DNA from: Microtetraspora fusca
Lineage (GTDB): Bacteria; Actinomycetota; Actinomycetes; Streptosporangiales; Streptosporangiaceae
Length of the DNA: 64,000 nt
Direction: 5' to 3'
Assembly: GCF_001570365.1 (NCBI RefSeq)
Contig: NZ_BBYK01000063.1
Coordinates: 62,001 to 126,000 of the forward strand
Position numbers and translations under genes: made by a program. Position 1 is the stretch's first letter, and the number at the start of each line of letters is the position of its first letter. This document shows, piece after piece, positions 18,883-27,085 of this stretch. The notes beneath the pieces were generated by a model that saw only the letters and a program-made list of their open reading frames with translations, searched no databases and was not told the origin of the DNA.

Positions 18883-20126
18883 GTCCAGCTCACCCCTGAC
18901 TCCGCACAGACCATTTCGCCGAACTCAGAGGCGGTGGTCACCCGCATTTCGTACTTCGCGCACACCCCCGACAGCAGCGGCACCTGGCTGGCCCGGTAGT
19001 CGGGGACAACCAACCAGTCGGCGCCGCCCCTGTCCCCTTCCTGGGCGTGGATGAGCTTCGCGAGCGTCGTGGCCGAGGTGTAGTCCTTGATGTCGACCTT
19101 GAACGGCTTCTTCTTGCCCCGCTTGGGGCCGACTTCGACCAGAAGATCGTATGCGTCCAAGCCTGGCCACATCTCCACCTTCAGTCCGCGCTCCGCAAGC
19201 CGGTCATGCAGAGCCAGCTCGGGCAGCCCGGGAACAGTCGTGTATCGCCAGATGCCCCGAGCGAGGGCCTTGTGGCCATCAGCAGGAAGAGCCTGCGGAA
19301 CTTCCTTGATGTCCGGATAGAGCACGGCTTCCCGGCCGCTGGGACTAGGAGGGGACGGCTCGGGCAGCAGCTCCGGGGCGTTGGTGGAATCCGCCGGAAG
19401 CCGGAACAAGTAGGAGGCTCCCATGTCGGCATGTGGGGCATGCCAGCAGCGAGCCGCCCCTACCCGATGGCCGATGTTCTTCCGGATGACGAGACGCATC
19501 GGCCAGGCGCAGGCTGGGCAGGGGAACCACCAGCCTCGATAAACCGAGTCGTAAGGGATCTGCTTGTAGAAGTCGACGACCACGGGCGGCAGCCTCAGCT
19601 CGCACAGTTCGCTGACGGGGCCGGCCGGGTGCCGGATCAGGTTCGACCGACCGGCCACGTACACGGCTTGGTCGCCTTGCTTCTTTAGCAGCGCGTAGGC
19701 CGTTTCCTGGTCAATCTCCGACTGGAGTTCCCGATCGGTCACCACGCCTCCGGTCTTGTCGAGCTTGCGCAGGGTGTGCAGCAGCATCCGCTGTTCAAGA
19801 TCGAGGTCGAAGGCATCCTCGGTGACTTGGCCGTCCTGGTCGACGACCAGCATCCCGTCCAGGTCCAGGGGTTTGACGCCTTCCGGCAGCAGGTGCGCCA
19901 GATCACCCTTAAGAGCTCGCCGGAACTCTCCGAACGGCAGGGGGCTCCCCGGTCCACGCGCCGCCAGCATCGTGCCGTGGCACTCCATCAGGGTCGCAAG
20001 GCGTTGCTGTGGTTCCAGCCCTGGGGTGGTCATCGCCTTCGCCGCCCTCAGAGCGGCACGGGTCACGAGGTAGCGGACCTTTACCTCGTCGAGCGTCTCT
20101 GCGCCGTCATCCGTAGGACTCGTCAC
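18879..20126 (-). CDS. pPIWI-RE island REase-fold nuclease
   Basis: The protein is 415 aa. The N-terminal ~150 residues are helical with acidic loops. The middle has a Trp/Cys-rich segment (YRGWWFPCPACAWPMRLVIR) with a CPAC pair. The last ~110 residues carry a PD-(D/E)xK-type core: an Asp in LDAYDLLVEVG followed by KVDIKDY (D-x-K), then a helix and GADWLVVPDY. That is the restriction-endonuclease fold expected for the third partner of pPIWI-RE islands. The GTG start at 20126 has only a weak ribosome-binding site. It follows the regulator by 61 bases and overlaps the helicase gene by four. It likely supplies the cleavage activity of the system. Confidence 0.85.
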   Translation of the reverse strand: MTSPTDDGAETLDEVKVRYLVTRAALRAAKAMTTPGLEPQQRLATLMECHGTMLAARGPGSPLPFGEFRRALKGDLAHLLPEGVKPLDLDGMLVVDQDGQVTEDAFDLDLEQRMLLHTLRKLDKTGGVVTDRELQSEIDQETAYALLKKQGDQAVYVAGRSNLIRHPAGPVSELCELRLPPVVVDFYKQIPYDSVYRGWWFPCPACAWPMRLVIRKNIGHRVGAARCWHAPHADMGASYLFRLPADSTNAPELLPEPSPPSPSGREAVLYPDIKEVPQALPADGHKALARGIWRYTTVPGLPELALHDRLAERGLKVEMWPGLDAYDLLVEVGPKRGKKKPFKVDIKDYTSATTLAKLIHAQEGDRGGADWLVVPDYRASQVPLLSGVCAKYEMRVTTASEFGEMVCAESGVSWT

Positions 20127-20187
20127 AGGTGCAGAGCGTAAATGGCGCCTACGACAAGATATCCCCCAAAGGAGAAAAGGTATTCAT

Positions 20188-21477
20188 TTATGGTATTTCA
20201 CCCGCAAGAGTATCGAGCCCTGTGGTATTGACGCGTGGATAGAGCCGCCGATAGAGGTCGAGGTACTCCGCTATATGGCGTCTGCCGAGTCGAGTTAGGC
20301 GCCACCTATACTCGGCAACGTGCGTGCCACCCGGTGCCATGAGGGGCACGGAATCCACGAAACCGCGGCTCGGCTGCCCCCCGGCCTTGCCTCTGTAGCC
20401 CACGCCGATGAAGAAGAGAGAGCGACCAGCCAGTTGGTCGTCCTCCAGGCCAATCGGCTCGGCAGTAGCCACACGTGCCAAGACTCCCCATAGCCACTCC
20501 GAGAGCAGATGGGCGACAGGGTCTGGTTCACGAGGTTCACCGAGCCCCGCCCGCGCAGCCGCACGACCGCGCCGGGTGATCTCCACAAGCACTCGGCCGA
20601 CCTCACCGACTGCAGGATGCTCGACCGAGTCCTCTGTGATCACCAGCAGGCCCCGCCGCTCTAGTGCGTGCACTGTCTGTCCGGTACCGGGATCGTGTAC
20701 TCCGCGCTGGCGAAGGCGCTCCTGCAGGCGGGTATAGCCGACTATTGACGGCGCAGCCTTGATCGTCAAAGGCAGCTTGCGCCAGTCGGTTGCGCGCGGC
20801 ACCTGGAGCCGTTGGACCCGGCGCATCCACATCTCTGTCTCCGTCATGCGGTCGTCCCGCATGATCTCACCCAGGTAGATCTGCTGGCGCTCGTTCAGGG
20901 ACTCCCATGTCGCCAGGGCGGCCCGAGAGGGCTCCTGCTTCCGCTTGCCCGCCAACGCTGGCGCAGGCTCGTTCCCGCGCGTGCGCATCCAGGCGTCCAG
21001 CACCATGCGAATGGGCACGCCATACGCCTTCGCCAGTGGGGCAAGCAACCGCCCGGTCACCTCAGGGTCCTGCCAGGACCGTCCTCGGACCGGTCGGCCG
21101 CTCTCCAGTGCGGAGATCTTGGAGGCGGAGACGCACAGCTCTCGTCCCGCTTGAGAAGCACGCAGAAGCTCGGCGACTCGCTCCAGGGTCAGCCCTGCGG
21201 CATACCTCAGGTCGACCAGCGTCTCCTGCCCGCGCTGGGCCCCGGTCAGAGCATCAACCTCACAGCCGAGGGCTGCGGCCAACTGCCCCAACCGCGCTGG
21301 CGTCGGGGTATGCCGTCCCTCCTCATAGAAAAAGATCATCCGGGGCGATACCCCAGCTCGCTGGGCGAGCGTTGCACGCGCCATTCCCAGCTCGACCCGT
21401 CGAGCAGCCAATCGCGCTGGGTTGATGGTCCGCAGGGGAGGCGGCATGACGCCATAGAAGTTGAATGAAGACTTCAT
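20188..21477 (-). CDS. Tandem-HTH (XRE/Cro-C1) regulator of the pPIWI-RE operon
   Basis: The protein is 429 aa. A first Cro/C1 HTH spans about residues 20-78 (RRVELGMARATLAQRAGVSP, then a FYEEGRHTP recognition region). A second, diverged HTH spans about 85-160 (AAGLTLERVAELLRAS followed by SASKISALESGRPV). The remaining ~270 residues contain winged-helix-like segments and could sense a ligand or partner. It is the first gene of the pPIWI-RE transcript, so it is probably the switch for the system. The start is ATG at 21477, within a palindrome. ATG 21447 is an alternative start that would leave the palindrome in the leader. Confidence 0.8.
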   Translation of the reverse strand: MKSSFNFYGVMPPPLRTINPARLAARRVELGMARATLAQRAGVSPRMIFFYEEGRHTPTPARLGQLAAALGCEVDALTGAQRGQETLVDLRYAAGLTLERVAELLRASQAGRELCVSASKISALESGRPVRGRSWQDPEVTGRLLAPLAKAYGVPIRMVLDAWMRTRGNEPAPALAGKRKQEPSRAALATWESLNERQQIYLGEIMRDDRMTETEMWMRRVQRLQVPRATDWRKLPLTIKAAPSIVGYTRLQERLRQRGVHDPGTGQTVHALERRGLLVITEDSVEHPAVGEVGRVLVEITRRGRAAARAGLGEPREPDPVAHLLSEWLWGVLARVATAEPIGLEDDQLAGRSLFFIGVGYRGKAGGQPSRGFVDSVPLMAPGGTHVAEYRWRLTRLGRRHIAEYLDLYRRLYPRVNTTGLDTLAGEIP

Positions 21478-21478
21478 T
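21464..21478. promoter_or_regulatory. Perfect 7-1-7 palindrome, candidate operator of the tandem-HTH regulator
   Basis: AATGAAG, one central base, then CTTCATT: a perfect inverted repeat overlapping the proposed ATG (21475-21477) of the HTH regulator. Dyads of this size are typical Cro/C1-family sites, so autorepression of the pPIWI-RE operon is a natural inference. No biochemical evidence is available from sequence. Confidence 0.5.
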
Positions 21479-21910
21479 GCAAGGGTGCCGCTCTCGAACG
21501 CCCCACCTCAACTTGTGCTGAGTGAAGAGCGAAAAGGTAGCGGTAACGTCGAGGCACGCGAGCAACCGCGGCTCCTTGACCATGGTCTCTGGTCGCCGGG
21601 CCGGCATGCAGCGCTAGCGTGCCGTCACTCTCGGCGTCGCCCCATCACAGTGACATGATCGGGGCGTCACCACAGGTCCAGTTTCGCGACAACATCGGCG
21701 GCCGTGGACAGCGCGGGCTAAGGTTCCCCGCCGACCGGTAGGGCACCGGCATGTCGACACGGGTAGAGGTCATCGCCCCCCAAGCCGGGACCCGCGCGAA
21801 GGGATCGCGGATCCGCTGTCCATTGCCCCGGCCAGGGACCGGACTCCGGCTGTCACTGTAATTACCAAGCTGCCGTATATACCAAAGGTTCACCCAGGCT
21901 CCGCAATAGC
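21479..21910. other. Intergenic region between defence operon and conjugation module
   Basis: No convincing gene; the 82-codon minus frame here is compositionally random. The promoter of the tandem-HTH operon must lie at its left end. The stretch near 21850-21915 is AT-richer. I found no tRNA piece, integrase or clear direct repeat that would mark an element boundary. Confidence 0.5.
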
Positions 21911-22132
21911 TCAGCTCTTATTCGAGGTAGGAGGGTCGAGGCCGAGGAGCTTGAGGAGTTCGGCGGTGGGAACCAGGTAGGCCACGCCGACCCGGATGAC
22001 GCGGCAAGGAAACTCGCCCTTCTTGGCCAGCTCGTACGCCTTGGTCCTGCCCAACCCCAGCGCCCGGGCCGCGGTGAGCACATCGACTGTAGCGGGCAGC
22101 TCGTGCAGCTCCGCCAGGGTGAAACCCTTCAT
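21911..22132 (-). CDS. Excisionase-like HTH_17 DNA-binding protein (73 aa)
   Basis: A short protein with a winged-helix/MerR-like HTH: VDVLTAARALGLGRTKAYEL then AKKGEFPCRVIRVG, the 'x-A-A-x-L-G-x-x-x-x-x-Y' pattern of excisionase/BldC-type proteins. Start ATG 22132 has GGAGGAG just upstream and overlaps the stop of the wall-hydrolase gene (ATGA), so it is translationally coupled. Such proteins regulate excision or transfer in actinomycete ICEs. A longer upstream in-frame extension is possible but would lie entirely inside the hydrolase gene. Confidence 0.8.
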   Translation of the reverse strand: MKGFTLAELHELPATVDVLTAARALGLGRTKAYELAKKGEFPCRVIRVGVAYLVPTAELLKLLGLDPPTSNKS

Positions 22133-23037
22133 CTCTGCTCCTCCGAAAGAAGTGCCGGACGAGTGAACCCGACGACATCGGACCGATCCGCATACGACGC
22201 GTAACGCACCACATCGCCGGTCTGCGGCGCGTGGATCATCTGGCCGGGCGCGACGATTACCCCCACGTGCCCCGGGCCGTCCGACTCCAGACGCATGAAC
22301 ACCAGGTCCCCCGGCTGCTCCTGGCCACGAGGCACCGAAGGCCCTTGCCGCCACTGGTCGGCGGCGACCCGAGGGATCGCGATCCCGGCGTACTGGTACG
22401 CGCGCATCGTCAGCCCCGAGCAGTCGAAGGCGCCCGGCCCCTCCGCACCCCAGCCGTACGGCTTGCCGAGCTGCATCCGCGCGTACTCGATCACCCGGCC
22501 CGCGACCGCACTGGGCGCATAAGGAAGGGAGCAGAACTCCTCCCCCATGTCAGCCGAATATCGGCGGGCGAAGCCGAGCACCCTCCGCACATACCAGTCC
22601 GCATGGTTGTAACGCCAGATCGCCTCATACATGCGCTCGGGTGCGCCGTTCGCCTTGAGGTACCGCGCCGCCGCCGGGATCGCATCGGCCGGGTCGTAGA
22701 CGTCCGCCCGCCCATCGCCGTCCCCATCTACCCGGTACACCGACCAGGTGGAGCCGAGGAACTGCATCGGACCCATCGCTCCTGCCGCGTTCGGGCTGGA
22801 GGCGGCGACGGCGCGGCCGTGGTCGCTCTCGGCCTTGCCGATCGCGGCCAGCACCTGCCACGGAATTCCGTACGACTCACCGGCATGCCGATAGAGCCGC
22901 AGATAGTCAGGTGGAATGTCGCTTGAGGAACCCGCCCCGCACCCTGCGGAGCCGCCCACAGCCGTCACCAACAGGACCAGCCCGAGCGGAAGTCCGATCG
23001 CGAGGCACAGGCCGCCAGCCGCGAGCCGCGCGATCAA
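22129..23037 (-). CDS. Bifunctional lytic transglycosylase / NlpC-P60 peptidoglycan hydrolase of the conjugation module
   Basis: The protein is 302 aa. An N-terminal hydrophobic segment (residues 5-32) acts as signal or anchor. An SLT-like domain follows at about 40-145: catalytic Glu in AIGKAESDHG, then GAMGPMQFLGSTW. An NlpC/P60 (C40) domain spans about 175-295: catalytic Cys in AFDCSGL, His in GPGHVGVIV. This two-domain layout is standard for the enzyme that opens the wall for Gram-positive type IV secretion. The start is uncertain: TTG 23037 is the only in-frame candidate after the preceding stop at 23053-23055, and its ribosome-binding site is weak. Confidence 0.88.
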   Translation of the reverse strand: MIARLAAGGLCLAIGLPLGLVLLVTAVGGSAGCGAGSSSDIPPDYLRLYRHAGESYGIPWQVLAAIGKAESDHGRAVAASSPNAAGAMGPMQFLGSTWSVYRVDGDGDGRADVYDPADAIPAAARYLKANGAPERMYEAIWRYNHADWYVRRVLGFARRYSADMGEEFCSLPYAPSAVAGRVIEYARMQLGKPYGWGAEGPGAFDCSGLTMRAYQYAGIAIPRVAADQWRQGPSVPRGQEQPGDLVFMRLESDGPGHVGVIVAPGQMIHAPQTGDVVRYASYADRSDVVGFTRPALLSEEQR

Positions 23038-23052
23038 CGGGACCGCCCGGCA

Positions 23053-23331
23053 TCACAGCTCCTCGGCGCGCTCCCGTGCCTGTCGAGCAGCCACCCGTCC
23101 GGCTCCCATCCTGCCTTGCTGATCATCTTGCTCGCCCCCCGCAACTGCATGGGGCTGTCGCAGCACGTCGAGGACCGCGCTCCAGGAATACCGGTAGTCC
23201 TTCCCGGTCCGGAGCGCGGGGATCTGACCGGCGTTCGCCATCCGCCGGACCGTCTGAGCCGACAGGCCGAGCTTGGCGGCGAGTTCCTTGGTGGTCAGCA
23301 CATCCGGGTCACGGCCGAGCAGCTCGGTCAT
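23053..23331 (-). CDS. BldC/MerR-like HTH protein (92 aa)
   Basis: HTH motif VLTTKELAAKLGLSAQTVRR then MANAGQIPALRTGKDYRYSW, typical of excisionase-family/BldC winged helices, with a charged, basic C-tail. The start ATG 23331 has GGAGGAG seven bases upstream. It is first of three minus-strand genes that diverge from the transfer operon, and so is well placed to regulate both directions from the shared promoter region. Confidence 0.82.
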   Translation of the reverse strand: MTELLGRDPDVLTTKELAAKLGLSAQTVRRMANAGQIPALRTGKDYRYSWSAVLDVLRQPHAVAGGEQDDQQGRMGAGRVAARQARERAEEL

Positions 23332-23423
23332 GGTCACTCCTCCTGGTCGGCGGTTCCCCGACAAGTCTCCCCCAGCGAAGCTACGACAGCACGCATGTGA
23401 ATATCTGACGCTCGATGAAGCTC

Positions 23424-23489
23424 TTTGACATTGCTTGCGCTCCACATCTTGCCCACGTAACGTGTCGATCACGCTACTCAACGTCAAAG
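23424..23489. promoter_or_regulatory. Divergent promoter region with 11-bp inverted repeat
   Basis: CTTTGACATTG (23424-23434) and CAACGTCAAAG (23479-23489) are inverted copies with one mismatch, 44 bases apart, in the 177-base gap between the divergent HTH gene and the transfer operon. The left arm contains TTGACA, a possible -35 box for the plus-strand operon; a good -10 is not obvious. The arrangement suggests an operator for a regulator of transfer, perhaps the adjacent HTH protein. Confidence 0.4.
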
Positions 23490-23508
23490 ATGTCTCGGGG
23501 GGCGAGTG

Positions 23509-23799
23509 ATGATGATCCACACGGTGCTCGACATGGCCCAGGCCGTGCCCGTCCCGAACCCGGAGCCGATCGCGCCGCCCGGCCTGGAAAAGCCGATCAA
23601 CACCATCCTCGGCTGGGGCAAGTGGGGCGTCATCGTCGCCGGGGTCGCGGGCCTGCTCATCTGCGGCGCGCAGATGGCCATCGGCCGCAAGAACCGCTCC
23701 TCCTTCGCGGCCGATGGGGCCTCGGGCATCCCCTGGGTGCTCGGCGGGCTCAGCCTGGCCGCCACCGCCTCCGGCATCGTCGGAATGTTCCTCGGATGA
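23509..23799 (+). CDS. Small pilin-like/VirB2-type membrane protein of the T4SS operon
   Basis: The protein is 96 aa with two transmembrane segments (about 33-55 and 70-94: WGVIVAGVAGLLICGAQMAI and PWVLGGLSLAATASGIVGMF). A conserved basic loop (IGRKN) lies between them. This is the layout of VirB2/TrbC-like subunits in actinomycete ICEs. A GGGGGG ribosome-binding site precedes three consecutive starts (GTG 23506, ATG 23509, ATG 23512). It is first in the plus-strand operon, and its stop overlaps the lipoprotein start. Confidence 0.75.
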   Translation: MMIHTVLDMAQAVPVPNPEPIAPPGLEKPINTILGWGKWGVIVAGVAGLLICGAQMAIGRKNRSSFAADGASGIPWVLGGLSLAATASGIVGMFLG

Positions 23800-24407
23800 G
23801 GGCCGCGATCCTGGCCGCGGCAGCCGTGCTCCTCGCCGGGTGCTCTCACACCTCCTCGGCTCCTGCGCCAACGGCCCAGCTCACCTGGCAGGACTTCCAC
23901 GGCGTACGGCTGCCACTGTCCACCACGGACGGCCCGCGCACGTTGAAGAACGACCAGGCCGAGGGCTTCGCCCGCACTCAGCAGGGCGCGCTACTGGCCG
24001 CGCTGCACATCGCGGTGCGCGCGAACGCCCAATGGGGGCCGGACGTGTTCGAGCCGACCATTGCCCGCCAGGTTATCGGCTCCGACTCCGCTCAGCTCCT
24101 GGACAAGACGCGCGAGCAGTACGAGCAGAGCCGTCGAGAAGCAGGCCTGCCGGAGCGGAGTCCGCTCGGGAAGGCCTACGTGACCGAGGAGGCGTACCGC
24201 TGGGAGAGTTACAGCCCGGACGCGGCCACGGTGGACATCGTGAGCGCCGGCCCGGCCGCCGCCGGGACGACCGTACGCGCCTCTACTCGCGTCCAGCTCG
24301 TTTGGCGCGACGGCGACTGGCGCGTGATCGCACCGCTCGGCGGTGACTGGGGCAACGCGGCGTCCGAGCTCAAGCAGCTCGACGGTTACACGATGTTCGG
24401 GGAGTGA
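23796..24407 (+). CDS. Transfer-operon lipoprotein
   Basis: The protein is 203 aa. The lipobox is LLAGCSHTSS, with Cys at residue ~17 after a short Ala-rich signal. The mature part has an NTF2-like fold appearance, with VQLVWRDGDWRVIAPLGGDW near the end. That ending matches periplasmic/exocytoplasmic proteins commonly encoded beside SCO6880-family genes. Its start overlaps the pilin-like gene by four bases (ATGA). It probably sits on the outer membrane face as part of the mating channel; the exact role is unknown. Confidence 0.75.
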   Translation: MRAAILAAAAVLLAGCSHTSSAPAPTAQLTWQDFHGVRLPLSTTDGPRTLKNDQAEGFARTQQGALLAALHIAVRANAQWGPDVFEPTIARQVIGSDSAQLLDKTREQYEQSRREAGLPERSPLGKAYVTEEAYRWESYSPDAATVDIVSAGPAAAGTTVRASTRVQLVWRDGDWRVIAPLGGDWGNAASELKQLDGYTMFGE

Positions 24408-24413
24408 GCGGTC

Positions 24414-25640
24414 GTGCCGTGCTCCTCCCTGATCTCTCCCGTCTGCGTCATCGGCGAACAGGTTGCGGGGCGCCTCGCTGCGGGAGCCGCCAACGGCGTG
24501 CTCGGTGAGATCGCCGAATCCATCCAGGACGCGGTCGCGTGGGTGGTCGGCAACACCGTCTCCTGGTGGGTGAAGGTCCCCTCACCTGATCTCGCCACCG
24601 AGTCCGCCGTGGATCGGATCCGTCAGTGGACGCTCCCGATCACCGCGGCGGTAGCCGTACTCGGCCTGATCAGCGCCGGCGCGAAGATGGCGCTGACCCG
24701 TAAGGCGAGCCCGCTCGTCGACGCCGGTTCTGGCCTGGTCGTCCTCACAGCGACCTCGACGATCGGCGTACTAACCGCCTCGATGCTCGTGAATGCCGGC
24801 GACTCGTGGTCGAGTTGGGTGCTCGACTCCGCCGCCCAAGGCGACTTCGGCAAGCGTCTCACCACCGTGCTCGGGCTGAGCGCGGCGGCTCCTGGAGTCG
24901 TGGTCGTACTCGGCATCGTCGCGATCCTGGTCGCCGCGCTGCAGGCCGTGCTGATGCTGTTCCGGGAAGCAGCGCTCATCATCCTCGCCGGACTGCTTCC
25001 CCTCGCCGCATCCGGTTCGATGACCACGCTGACCAAGCCCTGGTTCCGCAAGCTCGCCGGCTGGATGCTGGCTCTGATCTTCTACAAACCCGCCGCCGCG
25101 GCGGTGTACGCGACCACGTTCACGATGATCGGCGACGGCAAGGACCCGCGAACCGTCCTCATGGGATTCTCGATGATGCTCATGTCACTGATCGCGCTGC
25201 CGGTGCTGATGAAGTTCTTCACCTGGACGACCGGCTCTCTGGCCGCGGCGGGTACCGGCGGTGGGATCCTCGGCGCGAGCGTCGCCGGAGCGGTGGCCGT
25301 AGGAGCGTTCCGGACGGCAGCTCCGGCGCAGGCTGCGGACGCGAACGCGCACGCGAGCTTCCTGACGAGCCAGCTCGGCGGCGGGAAAGCGGCGAGCGGC
25401 GCCGCGCCCGGTTCTCCTCCAGGCGACTCCCGGAGTACGGCGGGCAACCGTACATCGGCGGCGGCCGGTGCTGCGGCGAGCCCGAGTGCGACGACCGGAA
25501 CCGCCGCCGCGAGCAGCGGAACCGCGGCGGCGGGCAGTGCGGCAGGACCCGCGGGCGCAGCCGCCGTCACGGTGGTGAACGGCCTGGCCACCGGCGCGCG
25601 CAAGGCCGCGGAGACGATGCGAGAGGACCGGACACCATGA
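24414..25640 (+). CDS. Polytopic VirB6/TrbL-like conjugal transfer membrane protein
   Basis: The protein is 408 aa with GTG start at 24414, six bases after the lipoprotein stop. After ~65 mostly polar residues there are about six transmembrane helices between residues 65 and 300. A low-complexity, Ala/Gly/Ser/Thr-rich cytoplasmic or extracellular tail follows (about 300-395). This is the shape of VirB6/TrbL channel proteins. It ends with ATGA overlapping the SCO6880-family gene. Confidence 0.8.
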   Translation: MPCSSLISPVCVIGEQVAGRLAAGAANGVLGEIAESIQDAVAWVVGNTVSWWVKVPSPDLATESAVDRIRQWTLPITAAVAVLGLISAGAKMALTRKASPLVDAGSGLVVLTATSTIGVLTASMLVNAGDSWSSWVLDSAAQGDFGKRLTTVLGLSAAAPGVVVVLGIVAILVAALQAVLMLFREAALIILAGLLPLAASGSMTTLTKPWFRKLAGWMLALIFYKPAAAAVYATTFTMIGDGKDPRTVLMGFSMMLMSLIALPVLMKFFTWTTGSLAAAGTGGGILGASVAGAVAVGAFRTAAPAQAADANAHASFLTSQLGGGKAASGAAPGSPPGDSRSTAGNRTSAAAGAAASPSATTGTAAASSGTAAAGSAAGPAGAAAVTVVNGLATGARKAAETMREDRTP

Positions 25641-27085
25641 GTGAGGTGCGCACGTACGGCGGCTGGCGCAGACGGCGCGGCCTCGGTCTGCTCGGCCTGG
25701 GCACCACGGGCACCCTCATCCTGCTGGGAGCCATCGCAACCCTGATCCTGTCCGTCTCGATCGATCCCCGGATAGCCCTCTACGCCGGGCCGCCCGCGGT
25801 CCTCGCCGGAGCGCTCGTCCTGCTTCGCGTGGGCGGTACCCCGGTCGGGCACCTCATCCTCCGGCAGATCCGCTGGTCGCACGGCAAAGCACGCGGCCAC
25901 ACGAAATACCAGTCAGGCGTGGTCGTCGCGCATCCGCGCGCGTTCCGGCTTCCCGGAGTGCTGGCCACCACCCAGCTCCTGTCGGCCGACGACGGGTTCG
26001 GGCAGCACTACGGCGTCATCTGGGATCGCCGCACCGGCCTGTTCACCGCGACGCTGAAGGCCGTCCCGGCGTCCACCTGGCTGGCGGAGCGGAGCGACGC
26101 GGACACTTGGGTCGCCAACTGGGGCGGATGGCTCGCCTCGCTCGGGCACCTACCCGCGGTGCGCTGGGTGACCGTCACCATCGACACCGCGCCCGAGTCG
26201 GGTTCCACGCTGTCCGACACCATCGACCGGGCCCTCTCTCCCGGCGCTCCCACAGCCGCGGTACGTCTCATCGAGCAACTCGTCGAGACCGCGCCAAGGA
26301 CGGCCGCCGACGTGAACACCTATGTCAGCGTGACCTTCGACCCGACCCGCTCCCCCACGGCCGTCAACGACCTCACCTCCGCGATCGGCGAGCTGAGCCG
26401 CGCGCTGGACGGCCTGGCCTCCGCGCTCGGCACCTGCGGCGTGACCGTGACCGGACGTGCGACCGCCACCGAGCTGGCCAGGATCGTCCGCTGCGCCTTC
26501 GACCCGGCCGCGCGTGCGGACGCCGTACGAGCAGAGGACCTGACCTGGGCTGACGCGGGCCCGATCGGAGCCGAAGAGCACATGGATCACTACCGGCACG
26601 ACAGCGGCGTCAGCGTGAGCTGGGCCTGGCACGAGGCGCCCCGGCAGAACGTCCCGGCCGACGTCCTCAGCCGTTTGGTCGCGCCGGGTCCGTTCCCCAA
26701 GCGGGTGAGCGTGCAGTACCGGCCGCTGCCCGCGGCCGAGGCCACCCGCGTCCTGGAGGACGAGGTCAACGCCGCCGCGTTCCGCGAGCACTACCGCCGC
26801 AGGACCGGCCGGGACGAGACGGCCCGTGACGCCTTCGACCAGGCACGGGCTCGGCAGGCCGCCGCCGAGGAGGCGACAGGAGCCGGGGTCACGCTGGTCA
26901 CCCTCTACGTCACGACCACCGTCACCGATCCCGAAGACCTGCCGCGTGCGGTGGCCGCGACCGAAGCAGCGGCCGAGGGATCGCGCATCCGCCTGCGCCG
27001 GCTGTGGGCGGGGCAGTCCGCCGGGTTCGCGACCACGCTGCCGTGCGGCGTCTGTCCTGCCGAGTTGGCGAGGAGGTCGTCGTGA
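25637..27085 (+). CDS. SCO6880-family type IV secretion protein
   Basis: The protein is 482 aa. Two N-terminal transmembrane helices lie at about residues 15-62, then a long soluble domain (GQHYGVIWDRRTGLFTATLK; WGGWLASLGHLPAVRWVTVT). This is the characteristic SCO6880 family, found beside VirB4 genes in Streptomyces conjugative elements and likely equivalent to a VirB3/VirB4 N-terminal component. The ATG at 25637 overlaps the upstream stop, and the downstream GTG overlaps its stop (27082-27085), so translation is coupled on both sides. Confidence 0.88.
   Translation: MSEVRTYGGWRRRRGLGLLGLGTTGTLILLGAIATLILSVSIDPRIALYAGPPAVLAGALVLLRVGGTPVGHLILRQIRWSHGKARGHTKYQSGVVVAHPRAFRLPGVLATTQLLSADDGFGQHYGVIWDRRTGLFTATLKAVPASTWLAERSDADTWVANWGGWLASLGHLPAVRWVTVTIDTAPESGSTLSDTIDRALSPGAPTAAVRLIEQLVETAPRTAADVNTYVSVTFDPTRSPTAVNDLTSAIGELSRALDGLASALGTCGVTVTGRATATELARIVRCAFDPAARADAVRAEDLTWADAGPIGAEEHMDHYRHDSGVSVSWAWHEAPRQNVPADVLSRLVAPGPFPKRVSVQYRPLPAAEATRVLEDEVNAAAFREHYRRRTGRDETARDAFDQARARQAAAEEATGAGVTLVTLYVTTTVTDPEDLPRAVAATEAAAEGSRIRLRRLWAGQSAGFATTLPCGVCPAELARRSS

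Noticed and set aside
21862-22354. A 147-codon form of the excisionase-like gene.
   Set aside because: Its extra N-terminus lies wholly inside the wall-hydrolase gene; ATG 22132 has the ribosome-binding site and the ATGA overlap.
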